A model generated the notes under the pieces. It was not told where the DNA came from and made no database searches. It saw only the letters and a program-made list of their open reading frames with translations. The position numbers and the translations under genes were made by a program. Of a stretch of 64,000 nt of DNA, positions 35,866-45,237 are shown piece by piece; position 1 is the stretch's first letter, and each line of letters begins with the position of its first letter. Origin of the DNA: Breviolum minutum Mf 1.05b.01 (Eukaryota > Sar > Dinophyceae > Suessiales > Symbiodiniaceae); NCBI GenBank assembly GCA_000507305.1, contig DF239292.1, positions 125,723-189,722 of the forward strand, written 5' to 3'.

Positions 35866-38160
35866 ATGTCATCCAAGGCTGCGCATCTTGACGTCCGCCT
35901 TCCCACTGAAGAGTTCCAGGTAGCGCATGGGCCTTCGAGGTTTGTGACAGCACAGAAAGTTTCAGATCTCCGCAGAAAATCACGAACAGGCCAGGTCAGG
36001 GGGGCTGTTTTTCTTATTTAACAGTCTGTGTGACATCTGTCCGTAAACTTTGTCAACTACTGTTGAAGGTACATACATTAATGAAACAAATCATCACTTA
36101 CGCCTCTTAATAAGAGGATGACTTTTGAGTCTCAGTTAGCCAATCAGACTAGCTTTGTGCACTTGGCAGTTCTAGCTTTGAACCAAATTCATGGATTCAC
36201 GCCAAATTGTCTTCAAACTTACGCATTGGTTGGCTCAAGCTGCGTGATTCTATGGTAATCCCTTTGTGCTAACTGGGGCAGTCGCAGCTATGACCAGCCT
36301 GCAAAACCTTCTGGCCTCTCATGGTTTTGGCCAGGACTTATTTTTTGAACATTTTTGAACGATCCACTATGATTTATTTATTAAATGGAATCTGCATTGA
36401 GACATCTACCACTTTACAGTCCTCCTACTACATCTTTTCTCCATAAAGCACCGTCAGGACTTTGAAGGAATGGCTTCAACCGATCAACGACTGGTGACAA
36501 CACCGTCACCGAAAGCTGCCAGGGCCTCATTAAAAAAATGATGTCTAGCATTTAAATTTTAAAGTGCAAGATGGGAAAACATTCGTCATTCTCTTGTTGT
36601 ACTTTCCTGCCAGCTGTTCAGCACCCAAATATTCAGCTTGAGGTGCTTGATTCTCCAAGAGGTGATCAAGAAACCGGAAGCGTCTCCTCTCAGGCCATTT
36701 GAGTTGCAGCTCATTCAAACTGTGCATTGCATCAATGTGTTTTGACTTCCATGCAGTTTCACAAATTCACTGATCATTGGAAGGAGAAAGGTGCAGCAGT
36801 GAAACGACAGCTTAACTTCAATGAGACGGTCAAAGTGGTGATGCCTGCGCAAGATTCAGCTGCTGCTGAAGTTGTCACAGCCCCTACTACAACCCTCCCT
36901 TTGACTGCATCTACAGCGATGCCGTCTTTAAAGCCTCATGAGGTCGATGGCTTGAAGGAGATGGTGGATGGCGCGAAACAGACCACGAAGGAGGAAAACA
37001 AACGAAGGAGGCTGGAAGGTTTTGTCGCTGGTCCAAAGAAAGCTCCTAAGAAAAAGGCTCAGGCGGCTAAGAAAGCTTCAGAAGAGGAGGATGAGAACCC
37101 TCTTGATTCAGAGGAAGACCTGTCGGATGAGTATCTTGATCTGCCAAGTGAATCTGATGAAGAGGGCAAGAAGAAGAAAGCAGCAGCAAAAGATAGCAAG
37201 GGCAAAGGTAGCAAGGCGGGCAAAGCAAAGAATGCTGGTGTTGCTGCTTCTGATGATGATGGTGATGAGTCTTTTGCAGGGCCCCCGTTACCTTCTGAAG
37301 CGACTGGAAAGGATGACAAAGGAAAGAAAAGAACAACTACGCCGAAAGAAGGGACGAATTCAAAGAAGATGAAGCCTAATGGATCGGAAGCTGATGGTTC
37401 TGAGATGAAGTTGGCGGAAAAGTTGGCTGCAAGAGCAGCTGCCAAGAATCCAGAGAAGTCAAAGAAGCTCAAGGAGATCAAGGAGAAGGACGAGGCAGAG
37501 CAAGCGAAGAAGAAGGCTGAAAAGGAAGCAAAGGAGATCAAGGAGAAGGAGGAGGCAGAGCGGAAGAAGATCAAGGAACAGAGGAAGGCTGAAAAGGAAG
37601 CAAAAAGGATCAAGGAGAAGGAGGAGGCAGAAAGAAGCAAGTTAGTGAAGATCAAGGAGGATGAGATGGCGTTGAAGAAAGCTGCTGAAGAGGAGGAAGC
37701 AAAGAAGATCCAAGAGAAGGAACAGGCAGAGCAAGCGAAGAAGCTGAAGGAAGAGAAGAAGGCCGAAAAGGAAGCAAAGAAGCTCAAGGAGAAGGAGGAG
37801 GCAGAGAAGAAGATCCAGGAACAGAGGAAGGCTGAAAAGGAAGCAAAGAAGATCAAGGAGAAGGAGGAGGCAGAGCAAGCAAAGAAGCTGAAGGAAGAGA
37901 AGAAGGCCGAAAAGGAAGCAAAGAAGCTCAAGGAGAAGGAGGAGGCAGAGAAGAAGATCCAGGAAAAGAAGGCTGAAAAGCAAGCAAAGAAGATCAAGGA
38001 GAAGGAGAAGGAGAAGGAGAAGGAGAAGGAGAAGGCAGAGCTGAAGAGGATCAATGAACAGAAGATGGCTGAAAAGGAAGCAAAGGAGATGGCTGAAAGG
38101 GAAGCCAAGAAAGAAAAGGAAGAAAATTCTGAGCAGGAATCAGAGGAGGCCAAACTTTGA
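35866..38160 (+). CDS. Lys/Glu-rich coiled-coil protein with short N-terminal exon
   Basis: Exon 1 (35866-35994) starts MSSKAAHLDVRLPTEEF and ends at a GT donor in phase 0. The large exon begins at 36757 after a CAG acceptor and runs as an open frame of over 460 codons to the stop at 38158. The phases are compatible, but the 762-bp intron is longer than its neighbours, so the join is a proposal; an ATG at 36751 is the alternative start. Residues about 70-210 of the large exon are Lys/Glu/Asp/Ser-rich with basic clusters that could be nuclear signals. From about residue 230 onward the protein is a nearly pure KEKEEAEKK / AEKEAKKLKE coiled coil built from repeated DNA units near 37480-38110. 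Length and composition suggest a structural or nucleic-acid-associated protein; no enzyme motif is present. Confidence 0.7.
36044..36270. repeat. Dispersed repeats within the element, second copies
   Basis: 36044-36120 repeats 31831-31910, and 36152-36270 repeats 29189-29290. Here the two units stand side by side, with CTCAGTTAGCCAATCA between them; that linker word also occurs at about 31985. They sit in the proposed first intron of the coiled-coil gene. Confidence 0.75.
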
Positions 38161-38261
38161 TCTGAATTTTTCTGCTTGTCATTTGAAGTGTTCGCTTTCA
38201 AAAAATTGTATATGAACTTTCACCCAATCAAGCTGTCCTTGGAATCACGGCATCAATTGCT

Positions 38262-39366
38262 ATGGAGGTTTCGCCAAAGAGTCCTGCATCAGCTGCCGGT
38301 GCACAAGGTGAAAGTTCATCAGAAGAATCTCAAGAAGTTCAGCCTAAGGCCAGATTTTGTTGAAAATATGTCAATGTGATTATTTTCAATATTTTTGTAA
38401 AAGGATGTCCCTTGACTTTTTAGGATGCTTCTGATTCCCTACTAATCTTTTTCCATCATGACTGGCAGGTTTCAAGATCCAATGCCAACCGAAAGACAGG
38501 GCTGCGTGAGGCCTACAACAAGCATTTGGAAAAATCTTCGAAAGACTTAAAGCTTGAGAATCCCACTTGGACCAAAAAGATGTGCTTGGACCAAGCCCGC
38601 ACGCTGTGCATGCCTCAGCGAATCAAATGCAAAAAAACAAACTAAATGCAAAGCAGTCATGAAAGAAGGAATGCATAGTGGCAAATAAGCATGTTCAGTC
38701 CCAAATAGAACTTCAAAACTCAAAACTGTCAATAATTCATTTATTATTATGTATCCGCAGTGGCTCCTAAGGTGGCGCACACATCCTGACCGACTAGCTG
38801 TCATGAAGACTATGACGGCATCGGAAATTTCAAGGCGTAGGCTGAAGAGGCACTTGTCTTCGCCAAAAAAGACTCCAGTGCCAGTGGCTTCGGATGATGA
38901 TGCTATGGAACAAGACAGACAGGCGGCTGAAGCTTCGAAAGCTAATGCAGCCAACGCCACGGAGGATAGCAGTGACAGCGATGACGAGGTTCAAGAAGAG
39001 AAGGAAGAGGAGAAGACAGCTGCAAAGGATAGCGGTGACGAAGAGGTTCAAGAAGAGAAGGAAGAGGAGAAGACAGTTGCAAAGGATAGCAGTGACAAAG
39101 AGGTTCAAGAAGAGAAGGAAGAGGAGAAGACAGCTGCAAAGGATAGCAGTGACGAAGAGGTTCAAGAAGAGAAGGAAGAGGAGACGACAGCTGCAAAGGA
39201 TAGCAGTGACGAAGAGGTTCAAGAAGAGAAGGAAGAGGAGACGACAGCTGCAAAGGATAGCAGTGACGAAGAGGTTCAAGAAGAGAAGGAAGAGGTGACG
39301 ACAGCTGCAAAGGATAGCAGTGACGAAGAGGTTCAAGAAGAAAAGGAGGAAGAGAAGGAAGCTTAA
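38262..39366 (+). CDS. Acidic repeat protein, three exons
   Basis: Exon 1 (38262-38348) encodes 29 residues, starting MEVSPKSPASAAGAQGESS. A GC donor (CCTAAG|GCCAGA) and an AG|G acceptor give exon 2 (38469-38605), with SNANRKTGLREAYNKHLEK and LENPTWTKKMCLDQAR. A GT donor (GCT|GTGCAT) and an AG|G acceptor at 38771 give exon 3 (38772-39366), with THPDRLAVMKTMTASEISRR and KRHLSSPKKTPVP. All phases fit. The C-terminal third consists of about seven copies of a 19-residue unit, EEVQEEKEEEKTAAKDSSD, from a 57-bp coding minisatellite, and ends at a stop. The basic middle with a strongly acidic tail recalls chromatin or histone-chaperone-like proteins (inference only). The repeat number may vary between copies. 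Confidence 0.65.
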
Positions 39367-39844
39367 AGGATAGCAGTCTGATGGAGATGTCTAGGATCCC
39401 GGGCAAAGTGGTAGTTCATCCGCTGAGCCATTGATTGGCACCTTCGCAATGACCGTAGAACTTCTTTTGATGGGGTTGGCAACTGTTGGCGCATACTTCT
39501 CAATATTTCTTAGGATGACATTGCTTTGTCGACATCTAGTTGAATCATAGCGCAATCAAACAAACCAACCGTGCATTTATTCTGATCAAGATGATAAGAA
39601 GTATGTGCTGGACAGCTTTGTGGGAATGCTTCAATGACTTGATTGTAGCATGCGATTAGGATTAGATTGCCTCACTTGAGAGGCGTGGCATCTCCCTTAG
39701 CTCTGCTGAGAATGTTTCAGCTCGCAGCTTTAGACGGAGGTAGCACTCATCGAATCTCGTAGAAAAAAATGCAAAAGATCACGGGTCGCTGGCTCAACAG
39801 CAAGAGTTGCATAATATTTTGTTTTGATTGCCCATTTTGCCCTG

Positions 39845-40791
39845 CCTGTCAGATGAGCTGGCCCGAGTCATGACCACTGAATGGACCTCCGACGAGGACA
39901 AGATCGTGCTGGAGATGCAGAAAGAAGATAAAAAAACACCAGAGGACAGTGAAGTCGATACTTGGAGAGAGATTCTCAAGGATATGGAGGAAAGCGATTT
40001 TGGAGACGTTACTATCAACAGTCATGATATCATCCGCCCGAACATGCAGGGCCACTTGGCTGATAGGTTTTATTGCTGCATTGAAACTCTTGCTTTAAAA
40101 GTCAATGTGGAGCAGCGTGTAAACTTGAGTGCTCAGGTGATTACGTCTACAAGATTTCTCCCAAGGCGGCGAATGAACTTTGGTTCACGTGGAGTGCAAT
40201 AAACACGAGCGGCCTGAAGTTCTCATCCATTGCTTCAGCATTCAACACAGCAGCTGCTGAACCTGCATTAAGTGAATTGTCCGCTTTGTTCAACGCATCC
40301 ACATCAAGTCAATGCCTGGGGTTACCATCTCTGCTGTGATGATGACGATGATGATGATGATGATGATGACGACGATGATGATGACGATGATGATGATTAT
40401 GATGATGATGATGATTATGATGATGATTATGATGTTGATGATGCCTGCAACACAAGATGACAAGATTCATTGACAACCACTGAGAATTCCCAGGCTCTTG
40501 ATGCCAGCCGTCCACTTCAGAAGGTGTGGCGTGTCTTCTTCAACAAAGAAGCCAAAGCTACTTGGCTACATGCCTAAGACTTGTCATTGTTGTTCTATTG
40601 ACTATTTTGAGTCTGTAAGTGCCATTTGTCCCCCACTGTTTTGGCTCTACCCAGGAGATCTCACCACGCGCCTTGTTTTGCACCACAAAAAGTTGCCTCT
40701 TGTTGCCTTAAAGCAGAAACAAATCCCAACACTTGCTGTTTGCTTGAAGGCTAAAGATTGTGTTGATGGTGATGGTGTTCAAATAATTTAA
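39845..40791 (+). CDS. Exons of an unknown gene
   Basis: Three coding-like exons are visible. The first, from about 39845, carries MTTEWTSDEDKIVLEMQKED and DTWREILKDMEESDFGD. The second begins at 40137 after an AG|G acceptor and carries DYVYKISPKAANELWFTWSA and a Ser/Ala-rich end. The third (40494-40571) begins after CCCAG|G, carries ASRPLQKVWRVFFNKEAKA and ends at a GC donor (CTACAT|GCCTAAG). A last frame to 40791 (HHKKLPLVALKQKQIPTLAV) may continue it. A GAT microsatellite lies in the intron between the second and third exons. The family is not recognised and the 5' end is not defined. Confidence 0.45.
40337..40442. repeat. (GAT)n/(GAC)n microsatellite
   Basis: A nearly pure run of GAT with GAC and TAT interruptions. 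The poly-Asp or poly-His translations are artefacts. Confidence 0.95.
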
Positions 40792-41190
40792 AAAGTGTAC
40801 CATGCAAGCCAAGGCAAGCCACTCTACTTTCTCAAGGCTCCAATCATGATGACTGAGAATGAGGTAGTTCGCTTATTGTAGCTCACATGCCCTTCTAGGC
40901 GGCCGAGGTTGCAATGATGTGACAGCATCATCATCATGATTTTTTTCTCAATAAAAGAAGAACCAAAAGGATTGATCTTTAAATCAAAAACAACTGACTG
41001 ACAGATCAGTTTGTCATCATGCTTGGTAGTGCAACTTCGAATTTTGAGGGCTTGGAACATTGAGAGCCTCCAGGGCACCGAACATTGTGCGTGGCCTGAT
41101 GCAAGTGGCCAAAAACAAATGCTTGATGCTTGCGTCATAGTCAATGAATGAATCAATGAAGATTATGATCTTGCTGGAACTGACTCTCTT

Positions 41191-41255
41191 TGACACCAGG
41201 AGCAATCACCGAAACAGCCTTCGACCCTGGAGGCAGGCGCTGCTTCACCATTGGC
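41191..41255 (+). repeat. Duplicated exon-like segment, copy 1
   Basis: TGACACCAGGAGCAA, CACC, GCCTTCGA, GGAGGCAGGC and TTCACCAT occur in order and again at 41908-41975. In frame it reads AITETAFDPGGRRCFTI. Confidence 0.7.
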
Positions 41256-41907
41256 CATGCCATGCTTTCCTGATTTGAAGGATGTCATCAGTTCTTCTTT
41301 GATTTCTTTCCTATTGCGCAAATTGCAGGCCCCTGCTGCCTTCGTGGGGAGGTTAGACGCAATATCTTCGTAGAGGCTGGTTTTTCTTCGTCACATATCA
41401 GCCAAAGATGCTACGACTTGTTTACATATCAGCCAAAGATGCTCCAAACATTGCATCAAGAAGAAAAAATTAGAGACTTGGAACTTTGCATAGCATTCGT
41501 TTGAGATCATTGTTGTGTTGTGATTGTCATTCGCCGATCACTCTTTATCTCTTGCATATGACCAACTTTTTCAACAGATCCTTGTGCAGGTGCCCTTCGC
41601 CCCATTTCCTGCCTCCATCCATTCAGCAGCAAGGGGCCCAGGAAAGGTCGGAAAAAGCTGCTGCACTTAGTCAAGTCTGTGTCAAGCAAACTTTTGTACT
41701 TTTGTGCTTTTGCAAACTTGTGTGCTTTTGCAAACTTTTGTGTTCATATCATGGCATCACAAACGGCTTCAGGACGAAAGCAGATGCATCTCATTCTCAA
41801 GCAGGTTCGAAACATGTTCTTTTTGATTTTGCTGGAATGACTGCATGATGTTGGTTTTGCTGGAACTTCAAAATGTGTCCATTTCATGGGCAATCCAGAA
41901 CCCCCCT

Positions 41908-41975
41908 GACACCAGGAGCAACCACCACTTGAATGCAGCCTTCGAGTATGGAGGCAGGCATCCATTCACCATCAA
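41908..41975 (+). repeat. Duplicated exon-like segment, copy 2
   Basis: Diverged direct copy of 41191-41255, reading NAAFEYGGRHPFTIKG in frame. Both copies keep an AF..GGR..FTI pattern despite DNA differences, which hints at a former coding role. Confidence 0.7.
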
Positions 41976-42331
41976 AGGTGCTTTCAACTTTGGTATGAAC
42001 GTCATTATGTCATGTCTAATCTTCTCTGGTCTGGTCTCTTTCCACTGGAGGTGCTGATTCTGATGTGTTTCTCCCTGTGATGGACTTACATTGCAGCTTG
42101 GCTTGTGCACTTTCCAAACAACTTTCAATCAATGATCCTTGATTGACATACACCACGAGGTCGTCTGCACTTGTTTGGGCTGTGGTGTGATGCTTGGGAA
42201 GGTGCCACCTGCCCTGCTGGCATCCCACATGACTTGACGGATTGACATGACTGTTTCAGACTCAAGTGACTTCAAGCCATCATGCCATTGACTGAAGCAA
42301 GAGGGCTCAAATCACTCCCAAAAGAACCACG

Positions 42332-42439
42332 ATGGATCCTTCAAAAAAGAATGATGATGGTGGCAATGATGGTGGCAAGGCGAGCTCGAGCGGTGGTTTT
42401 TCTCCAACTCCATCGTCCCATTGTGTCTTGGCTTCTTTG
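42332..42439 (+). CDS. Possible first exon of an unknown gene
   Basis: The ATG opens MDPSKKNDDGGNDGGKAS, then a Ser/Gly/Pro stretch and HCVLASL, and meets a GT donor (CTTTG|GTAAAA). The style matches the other N-terminal exons in the element. No continuation exon could be joined; a region at 42550-42740 is a candidate. Confidence 0.35.
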
Positions 42440-43601
42440 GTAAAAAATAATCTGCATTCGACCAACACTAGGAATTGCCAACAAGTAACTTGCCAATGGG
42501 CTTTGAAATTATTATTGATTGGTTAACACATTGTGCGATGTAACAACTGAAGATTGGCTGGCTCAAGAGGCTAATGTTTCAGTTGAACAATTCTCAAACT
42601 TGACACTTGTGAGTTCGTGGCCAAATTTTTGGCGCAAGATTACATCTACTTTCCATTGTCTAAATGGGAGGGTGGACCACTGTATTTATCAAGTACTGTG
42701 CAGGTTGAACATTTCAACATCTCATAATTTGATCCCCTGAGGGCCTCCGTTGGCACCTTTAGATGTCGTGGTTGTGGGCTTTCCAGAACGACTAGCCCGC
42801 GGGTTGCCGTTCACTGAAACTTGGACTTTGGTTTTGAGATTAAGTTCATGTCAGTTTGTTTGTGGGGGGACGCAAATTAATCAAATTCAAAGTCTACTAG
42901 ACTTAGTAATTAGATCAAATCAAACATAACACTCGAAAATCAGATGCACAAGGTTCAGGTCATCTGTTGGTTTTCTCAGGGGTATGGACAACTCCTAGGC
43001 TTAGGTCATGTTGCCCTACGTGTGGTGGCACATTGAAACCCTAGTCCTATGACACCGGTCGGTATTTTTTAATTCAAATACAATCCAAGGAAGCAGAGCT
43101 CGACGATTACATTTGCAGACAGCAATGGCTTGATCTGAAATACTGTCGAGATGTGGCCGCTGGGAAGAAGTGAATGGGAGTGAAAAAAGTGAGACCTCTG
43201 CTGGGATGGGGATGAATGACTGAAGGCTAATCAAGACAATGATCACAAACCTGCATCTCAGAACGCATGGATCAGTCTGTATCTCCCTGCGCAGGTGCCC
43301 TGCTTTCCATCCATTCAGCAGCGGTCTCAGTGCCCCAACCATTGTTTAATGATGTTCAAGTTTGAGAGGTTGATCTTGTTTTGATGCCATGCTTGGATGC
43401 ATGTTGCATGGCGAATGTATCGTCCACTGGATTTAGGTCCAAGGACTTCAGCATCCTCAACTAGCAGCTGGCAACACTTCGCCGCTGCCCAAGGATGTAT
43501 CTTCCAACATTAGCACTCTTGAATCTGTGACACTCTTGGATGATTTTTTGCGAACTAAAAGGTTTTCGCTTTTGAACTAGTTTCGGTCCGGTTGCTTCCT
43601 G

Positions 43602-43773
43602 ATGATAATGCGGTAAGTCAAAATGTAATAACGCGTGTTCGCTCAGATATTACGCGTGATTACGCGTAATATCTCATGATAATGCGGGAAGTCAAAATGT
43701 AGTAACGCGTGATCTAGATATTACGCGCCTTTTTGCCGTTTGCCGTTTGCCGTTTGCCGTTTGCCGTTTGCCG
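43602..43773. repeat. Palindrome, 74-bp duplication and TTTGCCG heptamer array
   Basis: Two diverged copies of a unit with GATAATGCGG, AAGTCAAAATGTA and TAACGCGTG start at about 43602 and 43676. Between them is a perfect inverted repeat with 13-bp arms (AGATATTACGCGT, 43645-43657 and 43662-43674) around a GATT loop. Immediately after the second copy come six exact TTTGCCG units (43732-43773). Confidence 0.85.
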
Positions 43774-44311
43774 TATGTATTGTTTTCATTAAAGAAATGC
43801 TGTGAATACAAACTAAAATAAGTCGTGATTTTGTTTTGGAATGACCTTGAGACATATTTTGATGCTGTTCTGTTTTCTGCCTTTAATTTAGGTGTGGAGC
43901 AGGGGAGCAAATGGCTGCTTCCTTACAAGGCCTTGGCAAGTGGATCGTTTGAAGCTTTTGGCACATCCGCATCATAGCCACATTTCAAGTGGAGGGTTTT
44001 CCGTAAAATTTCATACACGTAGTACCTGCTGTTCAGCCACTTTATAGCTGCTTGGAAAAGAGAAAGATACGCAAGGCTGATAAGCAAGGCTTTTTAAAGA
44101 GACAAAACAAAATAATAAGCAATGGGTGCAAGTCATTTTCACTTACTACACAAAAGCTTGCGAGGCAAACTTGCACCAATCTTATCCAATCTTATCATCA
44201 TGATGATGCGACACCATGATTTCTCATCCATCATCATCAAAAAACGGATTGAAAAATGATTTATCATCCATCATCATCAAAACTGAATAGACCAGATCAT
44301 AGCATCGATCC

Positions 44312-44874
44312 ATGGGCCGACCACGCAGTGTGTTCTTAGATGTCGAGCTTCCTGCTGATAGAGTTGCCCGGCGAAAGATTCTAAAGAACCTCTACAACAA
44401 ACGTCGCAACTTGTCTCTCAATTATTTGAAGGTTTTTTCTCCACTTACTCCGAGTCTGAGAGGGATTGTTGAGTGATAGGTTGTGGTGACACTCCAGCAA
44501 GATAAGGCAAGAAAGCTGGTCCAGCAGAAGCAGAAGCACCAGCAGCAGAGGAACCAGCAGAAGCACCAGCACCAATAGCACCACCCCGAGATGATCAAGT
44601 TGTTCAAGCTGATCGGGGTGATCAAGCTGATGGAGTTGATCGAGATGATCAAGCTGATGGAGTTGATCGAGATGATCAAGTTGATGGGGATGATCGAGAT
44701 TACATTCAACATCGAGATCAGGTACATGAGTTGACGAATCAGTTGTACCAAGCGAATTTGAAGATGAAAGACCTTTACAACGAGAACACGGGGCTCAGGA
44801 ATTTGGTGAAGTCATTGGAGCGGGAGATCACGTCTTTGAAGTGCCAGATAAGAACGTGGCAGAGAATGCTCTGA
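44312..44874 (+). CDS. Coiled-coil protein with Asp/Gln repeat, two exons
   Basis: Exon 1 (44312-44431) encodes 40 residues starting MGRPRSVFLDVELPADRV, a basic segment similar in style to the 35866 exon (both have LDVxLP). Exon 2 is open from about 44507 to the stop at 44872-44874. It carries an Ala/Pro/Glu-rich stretch (AGPAEAEAPAAEEPAEAPAP), then repeats of RDDQADGVD, then a leucine-heptad coiled coil (ELTNQLYQANLKMKDLYNE, LRNLVKSLEREITSLKCQI). The phases of the two exons do not join with the simplest donor and acceptor, so an unseen splice choice or separate genes are possible. It is the last gene before the right inverted repeat. The coiled coil suggests dimerisation; no DNA-binding domain is obvious. 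Confidence 0.5.
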
Positions 44875-45188
44875 ATGTCAAAGTGATGAAATTCCAACAA
44901 GCGTGGGCAAACGGCAGGAGTAACTATGACTGGCACCGGGGAATGCAACCAAAATGGTGCAAGGGGACTGGCGCAAGGGGAAAAAGTGCAAAAAAAGTCT
45001 GCTGTTTGGTGGTGGTTCTTACTTGTGTCATTTCTTGATGCTTTAGTGTAGCTTTTTAGTTTTCAGGCTCCATTCAAAGCCACGCTTGCCAGGTGATTAC
45101 AGCAAGTGCAGCAGAGCGCCAAACCGCCAGAAAAAAGTCTAAAAAAGTGCCCGTCCGTCAGTGCCACCACTATCAAAAACCAACATCC

Positions 45189-45237
45189 TAACACCCAAAT
45201 GTAATGATATAACACCCAAATGTCATGAAATTGACTT
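45189..45237 (-). repeat. Right terminal inverted repeat (candidate)
   Basis: Counterpart of the left repeat in opposite orientation. It contains TAACACCCAAATGT twice in nearly identical form (45189-45202 and 45210-45223), so the right end has a clearer internal duplication than the left. The following bases are TTATG, matching the TTAT before the left end. Confidence 0.6.

Larger units (their letters stand above)
17025..45237 (+). mobile_element. Candidate 28.2-kb cargo-bearing DNA transposon
   Basis: The ends are a 49-bp imperfect inverted repeat pair (17025-17073 and 45189-45237) matching at 39 of 49 positions without a gap. Both copies begin AAGTC at the outer edge and contain a perfect 14-mer, ACATTTGGGTGTTA in left orientation, at the inner edge. 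TTAT immediately flanks both ends and may be a 4-bp target duplication, though the DNA is AT-rich. Inside, every gene I can recognise is on the plus strand: a transposase-like gene with DGMDQ, DN..EN and GHTH motifs, a C5-DNA methyltransferase, several unknown multi-exon genes and charged coiled-coil proteins. The LRR gene lies outside. No reverse transcriptase or LTR was found, so a DNA element fits better than a retrotransposon. Alternatives are a normal dinoflagellate unidirectional gene array holding one shorter element, with the inverted repeat arising by chance or from smaller elements. Confidence 0.5.

Noticed and set aside
37059-38201. 380-codon minus-strand frame rich in Ser/Phe/Leu
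   Set aside because: It is the antisense shadow of the Lys/Glu coiled-coil gene; the plus strand has the spliced start and coding composition.
38830-39406. Minus-strand and alternative plus-strand frames with LFLLFLNLFV or RFKKRRKRRR repeats
   Set aside because: They are shadows of the 57-bp coding repeat of the acidic protein.
17025-45237. LTR or reverse-transcriptase retrotransposon explanation for the methyltransferase
   Set aside because: No reverse transcriptase, protease or integrase core motifs and no long direct terminal repeats were found in the segment.
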